DNA of 46,477 nt from Paenibacillus sp. LHD-38 (GCF_031157315.1 NZ_JAVIFU010000051.1:1-46477), one strand, 5' to 3'; shown: positions 7,992-16,813, counted from the first letter of the stretch. Numbers and translations: made by a program. The notes: generated by a model from the sequence alone, not told the origin.

Positions 7992-9026
7992 ATGATGGTT
8001 CGGTTTTTGAGGAGCGGGAAGTGGGAGCTCATTGGGATGTTCGTCATTGCCTCAGTGGTATCGCTCGTGCTAGGCGCGGTAACTTGGATCGGTCTTGCGG
8101 ATGAAATGGGAAAGACGGAAGTGCGCTTAGGCGCCGCCTCCGTCTTCCTGCTTGTGAGCGCAGCTTTCGGTTACTGGGCTGCCCAGCGAATTGGACGACG
8201 TATTGATACGCTGCATTTGTCGTTGAAGCAAGCCTCCAACGGCAATTATGGCGTTCGGATTACGGAGAGCGGACATAATTCATTCATTGAAGTATACCGG
8301 GAATTTAATGAGTTGGCGGAGCAAATGGAAGAGAAGATGAAGTGGCTGCAGATGCGCGGCGAAGAGTATGTGATGACGGAATCAGCTTCTAATGAAGCGG
8401 CTGTGCTTGAGGAGCGCAAGCGTCTCGCACGAGACTTGCATGATACGGTAAGTCAGCAGCTTTTTGCCATTCATATGTGTGCCTCTTCACTTCCTAAGCT
8501 GCAGCTTGTTGACCGTGAGCGAGCGGATTCTGTATTGGAGCAGCTTGTAAATATGTCGAATTTGGCCCAAAAGCAAATGAGGAATTTTATCGCTCAACTG
8601 CGGCCAATGGAACTTGAAGGCAGAACCTTATACGAGGCACTCGATAAGTGGTTTCCGGACTATTGCCGGCAAAATAATTTGCAGGGTGAGTTGGAATGGC
8701 GATTGAAGGAGCGCTTGTCAGAAGCGAAAGAGCATCAGCTTTTCTTGATTGCCCAAGAAGCGATGGCTAATATCGTAAAACATGCAGGAGCAAGCGGATG
8801 CACGTTGGCACTGTCGGATACGGAACGGCAGGTTGTTATGATTTTGCAGGACGATGGGGTTGGCTTCAAGGCCGATGAGGTCAAGCGAGGTTCCTATGGG
8901 CTTTCAACGATGCAGGAGCGTGCGCAAAAGCTGGGCGGAGCAGCAGAGATTTGGAGCAAGCCCGGAGGCGGTACGAGAGTTAAAGTGACAATTCCTAAAA
9001 TGCTGAGGGGAGAACTTGAACAGTGA
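7992..9026 (+). CDS. liaS: Sensor histidine kinase LiaS
   Basis: 344 residues: two N-terminal membrane segments (about 13-35 and 45-63) with a very short extracytoplasmic loop, a HAMP-like linker, then a HisKA_3 domain with ARDLHDTVSQQLF (phospho-acceptor His150) and an HATPase domain with AQEAMANIVKHA and DDGVGF. The short external loop is typical of intramembrane-sensing kinases such as LiaS. Its stop overlaps the liaR start in GTGA, so the two are translationally coupled. An ATG one codon downstream is an equally possible start. It phosphorylates LiaR. Confidence 0.9.
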   Translation: MMVRFLRSGKWELIGMFVIASVVSLVLGAVTWIGLADEMGKTEVRLGAASVFLLVSAAFGYWAAQRIGRRIDTLHLSLKQASNGNYGVRITESGHNSFIEVYREFNELAEQMEEKMKWLQMRGEEYVMTESASNEAAVLEERKRLARDLHDTVSQQLFAIHMCASSLPKLQLVDRERADSVLEQLVNMSNLAQKQMRNFIAQLRPMELEGRTLYEALDKWFPDYCRQNNLQGELEWRLKERLSEAKEHQLFLIAQEAMANIVKHAGASGCTLALSDTERQVVMILQDDGVGFKADEVKRGSYGLSTMQERAQKLGGAAEIWSKPGGGTRVKVTIPKMLRGELEQ

Positions 9027-9688
9027 GCGGAACTGAGCTAATAAAAATAATGATTGTGGATGACCATGATATGGTTAGAACGGGACTTCGAACGTATCTG
9101 ATGCTGGAGCCGAAATTTCATGTTATTGCAGAGGCGGGCAATGGGCAGGCAGCAATCGATTTGCTTGAAGCAAGCCCGGAGGAAAAGCACCCTCAAATCA
9201 TTCTCATGGATCTGATGATGCCTGGAATGGACGGCATTGAAACGACAAGAGCCATAATCTCTAGATTTCCGGACATGAAAATCGTCATGCTGACCAGCTT
9301 CCTTGAGGATGACAAGGTGTATGGAGCGATTGAGGCCGGCGCGGTCAGTTATGTACTCAAAACGGTCTCGGCGGAGGAACTCATATACGCAATTAGCGGT
9401 GCGTTTAAGGGAATGCCGGTAATGACGGCCGATGTATCGCAAGCTCTAACAAGAGGTTTGAGGCAGCGGACGGCACAATCAGGCGATGAGGGCTTGACGG
9501 AGCGCGAGAAGGAAGTGCTGCTTCTGATTGCAGACGGCCAGTCGAATAAAGAAATTGCGGAAGAGCTGCACATTAGCATTAAGACAGTAAAGACGCATGT
9601 CAGTAATTTACTAATGAAGTGTGAGCTTGATGATCGGACGCAGCTTGCGGTGCTTGCTCATCGCAAGGGCTGGGCGAATCGCACATAA
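9023..9688 (+). CDS. liaR: Response regulator LiaR, NarL/FixJ family
   Basis: 221 residues: receiver domain with acidic pocket VDDHD (12-16) and phospho-acceptor Asp63 in LMDLMMPGMDG, then a LuxR-type helix-turn-helix (LTEREKEVLLLIADGQSNKEIAEELHISIKTVKTHVSNLL). GTG start at 9023 behind GAGGGGAGA, overlapping the liaS stop by 4 bp. It is the cytoplasmic DNA-binding output of the LiaFS sensor. No target operator is recognisable in this window. Confidence 0.92.
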   Translation: MSGTELIKIMIVDDHDMVRTGLRTYLMLEPKFHVIAEAGNGQAAIDLLEASPEEKHPQIILMDLMMPGMDGIETTRAIISRFPDMKIVMLTSFLEDDKVYGAIEAGAVSYVLKTVSAEELIYAISGAFKGMPVMTADVSQALTRGLRQRTAQSGDEGLTEREKEVLLLIADGQSNKEIAEELHISIKTVKTHVSNLLMKCELDDRTQLAVLAHRKGWANRT

Positions 9689-9763
9689 AGGAAGAATTGG
9701 GCGGGCATACTACCTACTAGCAAAATAAGATGCGAAATATGCTAGTGTAAAGGGGCAGCTTTC

Positions 9764-10177
9764 ATGATACCGATTTCGTCCGTGCTGGAGTCGCGGGAGC
9801 AACATTTTTTAGAGACGAAGGAGCTGCTGGAGACGCAGCGATTTACACTTGGCGGCAATTGGGAGTACGATAGGGGATCCTTTGACCGTTCGCTCGATGA
9901 AGGGCATAAGGTCTGGCTTCGCATTCCGTTTGAAGTGGTAGCCGGTCATATCGATGTTAGCGAAGCAGACAATGAAGCGACGATAAAGCTGGGCACGCCG
10001 TATGTACTAAAGCATCTTTACCGGGAAGGAAATGATCCGGAAGCGTCAGTACGCGTTGTGGGAGCGCTGTTCGATCAATTCCAAGCCCCCGCTGATCCTG
10101 ATGCGCATGTAGATCCGAAGTGGATCGATCGGGCTAAGGAAGCTCTTCATGATGTAGAACAGCTATTTCCTCATTGA
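9764..10177 (+). CDS. YugN-like family protein
   Basis: 137 residues, cytoplasmic. The pattern RFTLGGNWEYDRGSFDRSLDE, VWLRIPFEVVAGHID and LGTPYVLKHLYREGND matches YugN, a Bacillales family with no established biochemical role. GGGGCAGC precedes the ATG at 9764. A weak CTAGCA/TGCTAG inverted repeat (9717-9745) lies in the intergenic space. It has its own downstream terminator, so it is probably expressed apart from htrA. Confidence 0.8.
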   Translation: MIPISSVLESREQHFLETKELLETQRFTLGGNWEYDRGSFDRSLDEGHKVWLRIPFEVVAGHIDVSEADNEATIKLGTPYVLKHLYREGNDPEASVRVVGALFDQFQAPADPDAHVDPKWIDRAKEALHDVEQLFPH

Positions 10178-10187
10178 TTTCCAATCC

Positions 10188-10228
10188 AAAAAAACGTTCC
10201 CAAAATCAATTTGGAGCGTTTTTTTTAT
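10188..10228 (+). terminator. Intrinsic terminator after the YugN-like gene
   Basis: AACGTTCC and GGAGCGTT (one T-G wobble) form the stem. A run of A precedes it and eight T residues follow, so it may act in both directions. Confidence 0.85.
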
Positions 10229-10233
10229 TTCTG

Positions 10234-10268
10234 TTTAAATTCCTTTTAAGTTTGTTTTAAGGTAGAAT
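10234..10268 (+). promoter_or_regulatory. Three TTTAAR repeats at 11-bp spacing and -10 box of htrA
   Basis: TTTAAA (10234-10239), TTTAAG (10245-10250) and TTTAAG (10256-10261) repeat every 11 bp, and a -10-like TAGAAT follows at 10263-10268. Direct hexamer repeats one helical turn apart over the -35 region are the classic layout of an OmpR/PhoB-family activator site. The same pattern occurs upstream of the YceI gene at 35674. The regulator is inferred to be the response regulator encoded at 12133. Confidence 0.6.
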
Positions 10269-10359
10269 GTGCATGATAGAACTATATCAATTAACATGCT
10301 TCGTGGTTAGAATGCCAATAGGATGCATGATGCAATAAGATTCAAGGAGGAGAACGTAC

Positions 10360-12048
10360 ATGGACGATCAAAACAACAAAAAGGGATTCGATGATTTTTT
10401 CCGGAAAAATGATGAGGAACAAGGCGCTGCAGAAAGCAGCGAAAACAGGAAAAGTTCAGATCCCGAAGCTTCCAATGAATCACAGGAGCAAACGGCCAAG
10501 CCATCTTATTACTATTCGTATGGACCATTTAAAGCTAACTCTGTGGAGGGAACAAGTTCTCCCAATCATAGCTATAACCCGGAAAAGCCTAAGCTGATTC
10601 AAGACGAGCCCTATGGCAATACGCAAAATGTACAATCTGAGGCATCTAGTGCGCAGCAGTCCAATGGACAGCAAGAGGTGTTTGCGGATTCGGAACAAGT
10701 AAGGCCGCGATCGCCGGTGCAATCCCAAATACGGCCATTCAATCCCTCGCCGCAATCCTCCAAAGGACCATGGCAGGTAAGAGAAACGCGCCGGACATCA
10801 TTTAAAGCCGTTTTCGCATCGTTTCTAGCAGGTGTAATCCTAGTAGGTTCTTTAATGTACACGGCAGATTTAAACAATTGGTTTACGAAGGAACAAGCTC
10901 TTGCGACCAACACGCAATCAAACGGTTCAAGCTCAGGATCCGCTGCTACTGCGGGAACGAGCGGCAGCGGGTCGGCTTCGACCGTCGCAGCTAGACCGGA
11001 TAATATCGCGCAATTGTTTGAAACTGCTAGTCCAGCGGTCGTAAAGATCGAAACGTATGTGAATACAGCAAAGCGCAGCAACAGCGGAAGCATGCTGGAT
11101 GATTCGTTTTTCCGCCAGTTTTTTGGGGATGACTATCCTGGCACGACGGAGCCTGAGACTGACGCGCAAAATGAAGAAGGCCAAATGCAGCAATCAGGCA
11201 TCGGTACCGGGTTTTTCTTCGAATCCACCGGCTATATTCTGACGAATCAGCATGTGGTTGGCGAATCGGATCAAATCAAGGTTATCGTTCAAGGCTACGA
11301 TAAGCCGTTCACGGCTGAATTGCTTGGTTCAAGCTATGAATTAGACCTTGCTGTACTTAAGGTTACTGGCGATAAAGCATTCCCAACGCTGCCGCTTGGC
11401 AACTCCGACAATATCAATATTGGCGACTGGGTAGTGGCAATCGGCAATCCTTACGGCTTTGACCATACGGTAACGGTTGGCGTGCTGAGCGCAAAGGAAC
11501 GTCCAATCGATATTCAAGACACGCAGGGCGAGCGCAAATACGAGCACTTGCTGCAAACGGATGCTTCCATTAATCCAGGTAACTCCGGCGGTCCATTGCT
11601 TAACGTAAATGGCGAGGTTGTCGGCATTAATACAGCAGTCAGCTCGCAAGCACAGGGAATCGGCTTTGCCATTCCAACGAGCACGATCCAGGAAGTATTG
11701 GATAACTTGAAAAACAATAAAACGATTCCTAAACCGGCTGTACCTTATATTGGCGCCGAGCTGCAGGATGTAACGGCAGATATCGCGAAGCAATTAGGGA
11801 TGGATAAGGTAGAAGGTTCTATCGTTCGTAACGTATACTATAATTCACCGGCTTATTTGGCTGAGCTTCAGCAGTTCGACGTAATTGTGGGTATCGACAG
11901 CAAGAAATATGCGAATACGCAAGAGTTGATTGCAGCGATACAAACGAAGAAAGTCGGCGATAAGATCGAGCTGAACATCGTTCGAAAAGGCAGCGCGATG
12001 AACTTGCAAGTTGAGGTCGGCGACAAGAATACAGCTAGCGCTCAATAA
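10360..12048 (+). CDS. htrA: Membrane-anchored HtrA/DegP-like serine protease (S1C)
   Basis: 562 residues: a disordered cytoplasmic N-terminus rich in Asn, Gln, Ser and Pro (1-145), one membrane anchor (about 150-168), a Ser/Gly linker, a trypsin-like domain with catalytic His298 (LTNQHVV), Asp329 (ELDLAVLKV) and Ser409 (NPGNSGGP), and one C-terminal PDZ domain (about 460-555). It degrades misfolded proteins outside the membrane. The long acidic cytoplasmic tail is typical of Gram-positive HtrA homologues. AAGGAGGAG precedes the ATG. It lies directly before a two-component pair, as htrA genes do with CssRS-like systems. Confidence 0.94.
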   Translation: MDDQNNKKGFDDFFRKNDEEQGAAESSENRKSSDPEASNESQEQTAKPSYYYSYGPFKANSVEGTSSPNHSYNPEKPKLIQDEPYGNTQNVQSEASSAQQSNGQQEVFADSEQVRPRSPVQSQIRPFNPSPQSSKGPWQVRETRRTSFKAVFASFLAGVILVGSLMYTADLNNWFTKEQALATNTQSNGSSSGSAATAGTSGSGSASTVAARPDNIAQLFETASPAVVKIETYVNTAKRSNSGSMLDDSFFRQFFGDDYPGTTEPETDAQNEEGQMQQSGIGTGFFFESTGYILTNQHVVGESDQIKVIVQGYDKPFTAELLGSSYELDLAVLKVTGDKAFPTLPLGNSDNINIGDWVVAIGNPYGFDHTVTVGVLSAKERPIDIQDTQGERKYEHLLQTDASINPGNSGGPLLNVNGEVVGINTAVSSQAQGIGFAIPTSTIQEVLDNLKNNKTIPKPAVPYIGAELQDVTADIAKQLGMDKVEGSIVRNVYYNSPAYLAELQQFDVIVGIDSKKYANTQELIAAIQTKKVGDKIELNIVRKGSAMNLQVEVGDKNTASAQ

Positions 12049-12071
12049 CGTTTAGAAATTGGATGTAAAAC

Positions 12072-12107
12072 AAAAAGCGCAGAGTGACAGCATGCTCTGT
12101 GCTTTTT
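12072..12107 (+). terminator. Terminator between htrA and the response regulator gene
   Basis: AAAAAGCGCAGAG (12072-12084) pairs with CTCTGTGCTTTTT (12095-12107) with one G-T wobble. It ends only 25 bp before the next start codon, so the following operon may depend on readthrough. Confidence 0.85.
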
Positions 12108-12132
12108 GCTGCAAATAAAGGGGGACAAGCAG

Positions 12133-12825
12133 ATGAGACAGCATATTGTAGTAGTGGATGACGATGATAAAATCATTTCTTTGCTTCGCAGAAGCCTAGC
12201 GTTCGAAGGTTATGAGGTGACTACCGCATCGAATGGCATGGAAGGGCTTAAAGTACTGCTTAAAGCGGAGCCCGATTTGCTTATTCTAGACGTGATGATG
12301 CCGCAGGTGGACGGCTGGGAGGTCTGCCGGCGTGTGCGCGAGAGCGGAAGCACAGTGCCGATTATGATGCTGACGGCGAAGGATGATGTGATCGACCGGG
12401 TGAAAGGCTTGGATCTTGGCGCAGATGACTATTTGGTCAAGCCGTTTGCGCTCGAAGAACTGTTAGCTCGCGCACGCGCATTGCTGCGCCGCAAATCCGA
12501 TAAAATCGAGCAATCCAGCAATCAGCTGCTGTATGAGGACTTGATTTTGGACATGGACGCCAGGGAAGCAATTCGTTCTGGACGCCGTATCGAACTTACC
12601 TCAAAGGAATACGATTTACTGCTTCTATTCATGCAGAACCCGCGCCGAGTGCTGACGCGGGATGCCATTATGGAGAAAATTTGGGGTTATGACTTTAGCG
12701 GGGAATCGAATGTGTTAGAGGTATACATTGCAATGCTGCGCCAAAAGGTAGAGGACGGAGGCAGAAACCGGCTCATTCAGACGGTTCGCGGCACCGGCTA
12801 TGTGCTTCGCGGAGAGGCGGGTTAA
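12133..12825 (+). CDS. OmpR/PhoB-family response regulator
   Basis: 230 residues: receiver domain (VVVDDDDK, phospho-acceptor Asp53 in LILDVMMPQVDGW, Lys in LVKPF) and a winged-helix DNA-binding domain (LTSKEYDLLLLFMQNPRRVLTRDAIMEKIWGYDF). The longest frame starts at a TTG at 12106, but that lies inside the terminator hairpin. The ATG at 12133 follows AAAGGGGGA and gives a normal N-terminus. It precedes its kinase by 4 bp. It is the best candidate to bind the 11-bp repeats at htrA and yceI, because OmpR-family dimers bind such direct repeats. Confidence 0.93.
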   Translation: MRQHIVVVDDDDKIISLLRRSLAFEGYEVTTASNGMEGLKVLLKAEPDLLILDVMMPQVDGWEVCRRVRESGSTVPIMMLTAKDDVIDRVKGLDLGADDYLVKPFALEELLARARALLRRKSDKIEQSSNQLLYEDLILDMDAREAIRSGRRIELTSKEYDLLLLFMQNPRRVLTRDAIMEKIWGYDFSGESNVLEVYIAMLRQKVEDGGRNRLIQTVRGTGYVLRGEAG

Positions 12826-12829
12826 GCTT

Positions 12830-14356
12830 ATGTCCATTAGGCTTCGACTGACGCTTTGGTATTCGAGCTTGCTTGCGGTAACCATGATTGTTTTTGGCAT
12901 TTGCATTTACGTTTTCGTGAATTGGAATACTTATGCGGAAATCAAAGAGCAGCTGCGAATTCAGGATAGTAAAACCGATATTATAGGTTCCACTAATTTT
13001 CTCGATAAAAAACTAGATTTGTTTGTTGGACCGCAATTCCGAATCGACCAAAAGGATACCTATATCCAGCTCGTGAACTATAAGGAATCAGCCATTACGC
13101 AATCAAACAATTACCCGGATCAATTTGTCATCCCTTACCCTGAAGCCGAGAAAAAACCTAAGGATGGATTTGTAAAGACTAAGGTTGAGATTAATGGAAA
13201 AAAATATGACATGCTGACGTATCAACGGGCGCTCTTTTTAAAAGAGGATAAAAGCCTCGTGGGGCTGCTTCAAATTGGCGTATTTACGTATAATGAGGAA
13301 AGATTCCTGAGCGGTCTGCGGACTATACTTATATTTTCTTCCTTAGTCGTTGTCTTCATCGCTTTTACAGTAGGTTTATTCATTGCCCGCCAGGCGCTGC
13401 GTCCAATTGAACGGGTTATCCGATCAACTCAGCAGATCGAGAATGGCTCTGATCTCAGCGTCCGCATTCCGGCGATGGGGCCGAAGGATGAGATCGGCAG
13501 ACTCGTCAGCACGTTGAATGTCATGCTCGCACGCCTGGAGATGGCCTATAACGAGCTGGATGAAGCTTATAAAGCACAGCGTAGATTCGTATCCGATGCT
13601 TCTCATGAATTACGCACACCATTGACGACAATAAGAGGCAATATCGAGCTTCTGGAGCGCATGTGGATGAAGGTGCGCGAAACGAACCAGGATTCGGAAA
13701 CGGGAGAATGGATGCCGCTCGATTTGGATCGCTGGGAATTATCGAAGGAATCGATGAGCGACATTTCCGCGGAAGCGACACGCATGAGCACGCTCGTAAA
13801 TGATTTGCTTGCGCTCGCAAGGGCTGACGCAGGTTATACGATGGAGAAGACGCCGCTTGATTTAATGCCGCTTACTGAGGAGGTTGTGCGTCGTGCGCAG
13901 CTGCTACCTCGTACAGCGGATTGGAAGGTAGGAAGTCTCTCTGCGCTGGAGGGCATGCGCGTAAATGCCAATCATAACTATTTGCAGCAGCTGCTGTTTA
14001 TATTTATTGAGAATGCGTTCAAGTATACGCCAGAGGGCTCGATAGAACTCAGCGCGATCAGGAACGAACAGCAGATCGGTTTTGTCATCCAAGATACCGG
14101 AATTGGGATGAATCCGGAGGAGATTCCACATATCTTTGACCGCTTTTATCGGGCGGACGAATCGAGGGGCGTCACAGTCGGGACGGGTCTCGGTTTATCT
14201 ATCGCCAAGTGGATTATTGACGAGCATCAAGGCTCTGTTGAAGTGACGACCCGTGAGGGAAAGGGAACCAAGTTTACGATTTGGCTGCCAATAAGCTTTT
14301 CTGACACGTCTCATTCGTCTATAATAGTAGCAACGGATGAAATGAAGGAATTATAA
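12830..14356 (+). CDS. HAMP-containing sensor histidine kinase
   Basis: 508 residues: membrane segment (about 10-30), an extracytoplasmic sensor region of about 130 residues, second membrane segment (about 165-188), HAMP, HisKA with SDASHELRTPL (phospho-acceptor His259), and HATPase with IENAFKYTP, DTGIGM and GTGLGLS. A roughly 40-residue insert separates the two HisKA helices. The ATG at 12830 follows GGAGAGGCGGG; a GTG at 12800 would overlap the regulator gene and is less likely. It forms an operon with the upstream regulator. Neighbouring htrA suggests that it senses envelope or secretion stress. Confidence 0.93.
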   Translation: MSIRLRLTLWYSSLLAVTMIVFGICIYVFVNWNTYAEIKEQLRIQDSKTDIIGSTNFLDKKLDLFVGPQFRIDQKDTYIQLVNYKESAITQSNNYPDQFVIPYPEAEKKPKDGFVKTKVEINGKKYDMLTYQRALFLKEDKSLVGLLQIGVFTYNEERFLSGLRTILIFSSLVVVFIAFTVGLFIARQALRPIERVIRSTQQIENGSDLSVRIPAMGPKDEIGRLVSTLNVMLARLEMAYNELDEAYKAQRRFVSDASHELRTPLTTIRGNIELLERMWMKVRETNQDSETGEWMPLDLDRWELSKESMSDISAEATRMSTLVNDLLALARADAGYTMEKTPLDLMPLTEEVVRRAQLLPRTADWKVGSLSALEGMRVNANHNYLQQLLFIFIENAFKYTPEGSIELSAIRNEQQIGFVIQDTGIGMNPEEIPHIFDRFYRADESRGVTVGTGLGLSIAKWIIDEHQGSVEVTTREGKGTKFTIWLPISFSDTSHSSIIVATDEMKEL

Positions 14357-14393
14357 ATATAGTGCATATCCGGTCAGAAAGCAGGTGCAAGGA

Positions 14394-15383
14394 ATGGAAA
14401 TCGTTAGAATATCACCACGTGGCTATTGCTACGGCGTAGTCGATGCGATGGTGTTGGCTTTGCAAACGGCCAAAAACTTAGAGCTGCCGCGGCCCATCTA
14501 TATATTAGGCATGATCGTCCATAACGCGCATGTAACGGACGCATTCGAGCAGGAAGGCGTCATTACGCTTGATGGTGCCAATCGTCTCGATATTCTGGAT
14601 CAAATCGATACTGGAACTGTTATTTTCACTGCGCATGGGGTATCCCCCGAGGTTCGCCAGCGCGCCCGTGAGAAAGGACTGTCCGTCGTTGACGCCACTT
14701 GTCCTGACGTAACTAGAACGCATGATTTAATTCGTGCGAAATCGGCGGATGGCTATCATATCATTTATATTGGCAAAAAGGGCCACCCTGAGCCGGAAGG
14801 CGCAATCGGCGTTGCGCCGGAGCAGGTTCACCTCATTGAGCGGGAAGAGGAAATTGCAGCACTTAACGTGCCCGAAGGTCGCATTATTATAACCAACCAA
14901 ACGACGATGTCGCAGTGGGATATTCGTCATATCATTAGCCGTCTCCTTGAGCGCTATCCAGCGGCCGAGGTCCATAACGAAATCTGCATGGCCACCCAGG
15001 TGCGCCAGGAAGCGGTTGCGGAGCAGGCGGGAGAAGCCCAATTGTGCATCGTAGTCGGCGATCCAAGAAGCAACAACTCCAACCGTCTTGCCCAGGTTTC
15101 AGAGGAAATTGCAGGCGTTAAAGCCTATCGGGTTTCTGATGTATCGGAAATTGAACAAGAATGGCTCAAAGGGGTAGACCGCGTAGCTGTAACATCAGGC
15201 GCATCCACACCAACGCCGCTGACAAAAGAGGTCATTACCTACTTGGAGCAATACGATCATAATAATCCAGAAACTTGGGAAATTCGCCGTACGGTTAATA
15301 TGAATAAGCTGCTGCCTAACGTGCGTGTTAAATCTACGGCTGCTGTTTCTTCGGCGACGGCAACGGAAGAGAAAGTTGAATAA
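14394..15383 (+). CDS. ispH: 4-hydroxy-3-methylbut-2-enyl diphosphate reductase
   Basis: Last enzyme of the MEP isoprenoid pathway: an iron-sulfur enzyme that converts HMBPP to IPP and DMAPP in the cytoplasm. The three cluster cysteines are at 12 (GYCYGVVDAM), 103 (DATCPDV) and 198 (NEICMATQ). 329 residues, normal length plus a short Ser/Thr/Ala tail. ATG at 14394 follows AGGTGCAAGGA; a GTG three codons upstream is less likely because it falls inside that site. It starts 37 bp after the kinase and may share its transcript, then ends at a strong terminator. Confidence 0.97.
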   Translation: MEIVRISPRGYCYGVVDAMVLALQTAKNLELPRPIYILGMIVHNAHVTDAFEQEGVITLDGANRLDILDQIDTGTVIFTAHGVSPEVRQRAREKGLSVVDATCPDVTRTHDLIRAKSADGYHIIYIGKKGHPEPEGAIGVAPEQVHLIEREEEIAALNVPEGRIIITNQTTMSQWDIRHIISRLLERYPAAEVHNEICMATQVRQEAVAEQAGEAQLCIVVGDPRSNNSNRLAQVSEEIAGVKAYRVSDVSEIEQEWLKGVDRVAVTSGASTPTPLTKEVITYLEQYDHNNPETWEIRRTVNMNKLLPNVRVKSTAAVSSATATEEKVE

Positions 15384-15400
15384 ACAATATATTCGAATCG

Positions 15401-15460
15401 AAGAGGGAAACCTGTTTGCCGTGAGACTGTCTCAAGGCAAACAGATTTCCCTCTTTTTTT
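15401..15460 (+). terminator. Strong intrinsic terminator after ispH
   Basis: A long stem of AAGAGGGAAA-CTGTTTGCC against GGCAAACAG-TTTCCCTCTT, with an inner GAGA/TCTC pair, is followed by a run of T residues. Confidence 0.92.
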
Positions 15461-15470
15461 GGGAGACGGG

Positions 15471-15499
15471 TTGACGAAATGGGCATTCTCCTGTATATT
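15471..15499 (+). promoter_or_regulatory. Sigma-A promoter of DAHP synthase
   Basis: TTGACG (15471-15476), a 17-nt spacer and TATATT (15494-15499). Transcription would start near 15506, giving a leader of about 195 nt. Confidence 0.72.
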
Positions 15500-15506
15500 T
15501 ACTTTA

Positions 15507-15588
15507 GCGATTAAAAGCGTAGAAGCTAAACAGTATAAAAGCTACGAAGCATAAAAGCTATAAAGCATATAAGCGATAAAGCAAAAAG
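15507..15588 (+). repeat. 8-nt periodic tandem repeat in the DAHP synthase leader
   Basis: From 15517 to 15588 the sequence divides into nine consecutive 8-mers of the form GCNTANAA: GCGTAGAA, GCTAAACA, GTATAAAA, GCTACGAA, GCATAAAA, GCTATAAA, GCATATAA, GCGATAAA, GCAAAAAG. A 10-nt relative begins at 15507. The period is not a multiple of three, so it is not coding. The array begins at the predicted transcription start. Further down, AACTTAC-GAA-GTAAGTT (15644-15660) forms a small hairpin before the ribosome binding site. Confidence 0.75.
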
Positions 15589-15699
15589 AAGAACAGAGCA
15601 AGTATGTCTGCAATCTACAAGCCGCCCATGACAAATTCAAGCCAACTTACGAAGTAAGTTTTACATCACAAAACCAATAACATTTTAGGAGTGATCCAT

Positions 15700-16761
15700 A
15701 TGATCGTCATTACAAATTCAAACATTGCAGAAGAGCGTATTTCAGAAATCGTTGCCCATATTGAAAGAGCTGGCGTGCAGGCTCATGTATCAAGAGGTAC
15801 GGACCGTACGGTAATCGGAATCATCGGTCAAGCAGAGCCTACGCTTGCTGAGCATTTGCGTCAGATGAAGGGCGTAGAAAACGTAATTAAAATATCCAAA
15901 TCCTACAAGCTGGCAAGCCGCGACTTCCATCCGGACGATACCGTTATTGATATCAAAGGCGTGAAGATCGGCGGAAGCAACCTCGTGATTATGGGCGGAC
16001 CTTGCGCCGTTGAAACGCCGGAGCAAATCGATGAAATCGCTCGTCTAGTCAAAGCAGCGGGCGGTCAGGTATTGCGCGGAGGCGCGTTCAAACCGCGTAC
16101 AGGGCCTTACAGCTTCCAAGGCGTAGGCGTAGAGGGACTTGTGATGATGGCGGAAGCAGGCAAGAAACACGGGCTTCTGACGATCACAGAGGTTATGACG
16201 CCGGAGTATGTAGATGTTTGTGCGGAATACGCCGACATCCTTCAAGTGGGCACACGCAACATGCAAAACTTTGATCTGCTTCGCAAGTTGGGTACTATTC
16301 AAACGCCGGTGCTGCTGAAGCGCGGTTTCAGCTCAACCTATGACGAGTTCCTAAATGCGGCTGAATACATTTTGGCAGGCGGAAATCCGAATGTTATGCT
16401 TTGCGAGCGCGGAATCCGTACATTCGAAACGTACACACGCAATACGCTCGATTTGTCGGCAATTCCCGTACTGCAATCTCTTAGCCATCTGCCGGTAATC
16501 TCAGACCCGAGCCATGGTACTGGGCGCCGCGAATTGGTAGAGCCAATGTCCAAAGCATCGGTTGCTGCAGGGGCGAACGGACTTATTGTTGAAATGCACA
16601 CCGATCCGGATAATTCAATGACAGGCGATGGCGTACAGTCGTTGTTCCCGGACCAATTCGCTAATCTTTTGAAGGATCTAGAAAAGCTTGCGCCAATCGT
16701 AGGCAAACAATTCGATACGCCAAAAGCGCCGGCAGAGGCATTCAAGGAATGGAAAATTTAA
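15700..16761 (+). CDS. aroF: 3-deoxy-7-phosphoheptulonate (DAHP) synthase, type I-beta
   Basis: First step of the shikimate pathway: condenses phosphoenolpyruvate and erythrose 4-phosphate. 353 residues. Residues 1-75 form a ferredoxin-like regulatory domain as in Thermotoga DAHP synthase, and the TIM-barrel follows with MGGPCAVET, GGAFKPRTGPYSFQG, KRGFSSTYDEF and ISDPSHGTG. The N-terminal domain usually confers feedback inhibition by aromatic amino acids. The ATG at 15700 follows TAGGAGTGA; a GTG at 15691 overlaps that site and is rejected. The gene is monocistronic with its own promoter, an unusual repeat-bearing leader and a terminator. Confidence 0.96.
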   Translation: MIVITNSNIAEERISEIVAHIERAGVQAHVSRGTDRTVIGIIGQAEPTLAEHLRQMKGVENVIKISKSYKLASRDFHPDDTVIDIKGVKIGGSNLVIMGGPCAVETPEQIDEIARLVKAAGGQVLRGGAFKPRTGPYSFQGVGVEGLVMMAEAGKKHGLLTITEVMTPEYVDVCAEYADILQVGTRNMQNFDLLRKLGTIQTPVLLKRGFSSTYDEFLNAAEYILAGGNPNVMLCERGIRTFETYTRNTLDLSAIPVLQSLSHLPVISDPSHGTGRRELVEPMSKASVAAGANGLIVEMHTDPDNSMTGDGVQSLFPDQFANLLKDLEKLAPIVGKQFDTPKAPAEAFKEWKI

Positions 16762-16781
16762 TTATAAAATCAAACAAGGCT

Positions 16782-16813
16782 TTGCCATCCCGGGATGGCA
16801 AGGCTCTTTTTTT
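16782..16813 (+). terminator. Intrinsic terminator after DAHP synthase
   Basis: TTGCCATCCC and GGGATGGCAA are perfectly complementary and adjacent, and are followed by GGCTC and seven T residues. Confidence 0.85.

Noticed and set aside
12106..12132. TTG start 27 nt upstream of the response regulator ATG
   Set aside because: It lies in the 3' arm of the htrA terminator and has no ribosome binding site; the ATG at 12133 does.
15507..15588. T-box or known amino-acid riboswitch in the DAHP synthase leader
   Set aside because: There is no T-box sequence, no leader terminator and no leader peptide rich in aromatic codons.
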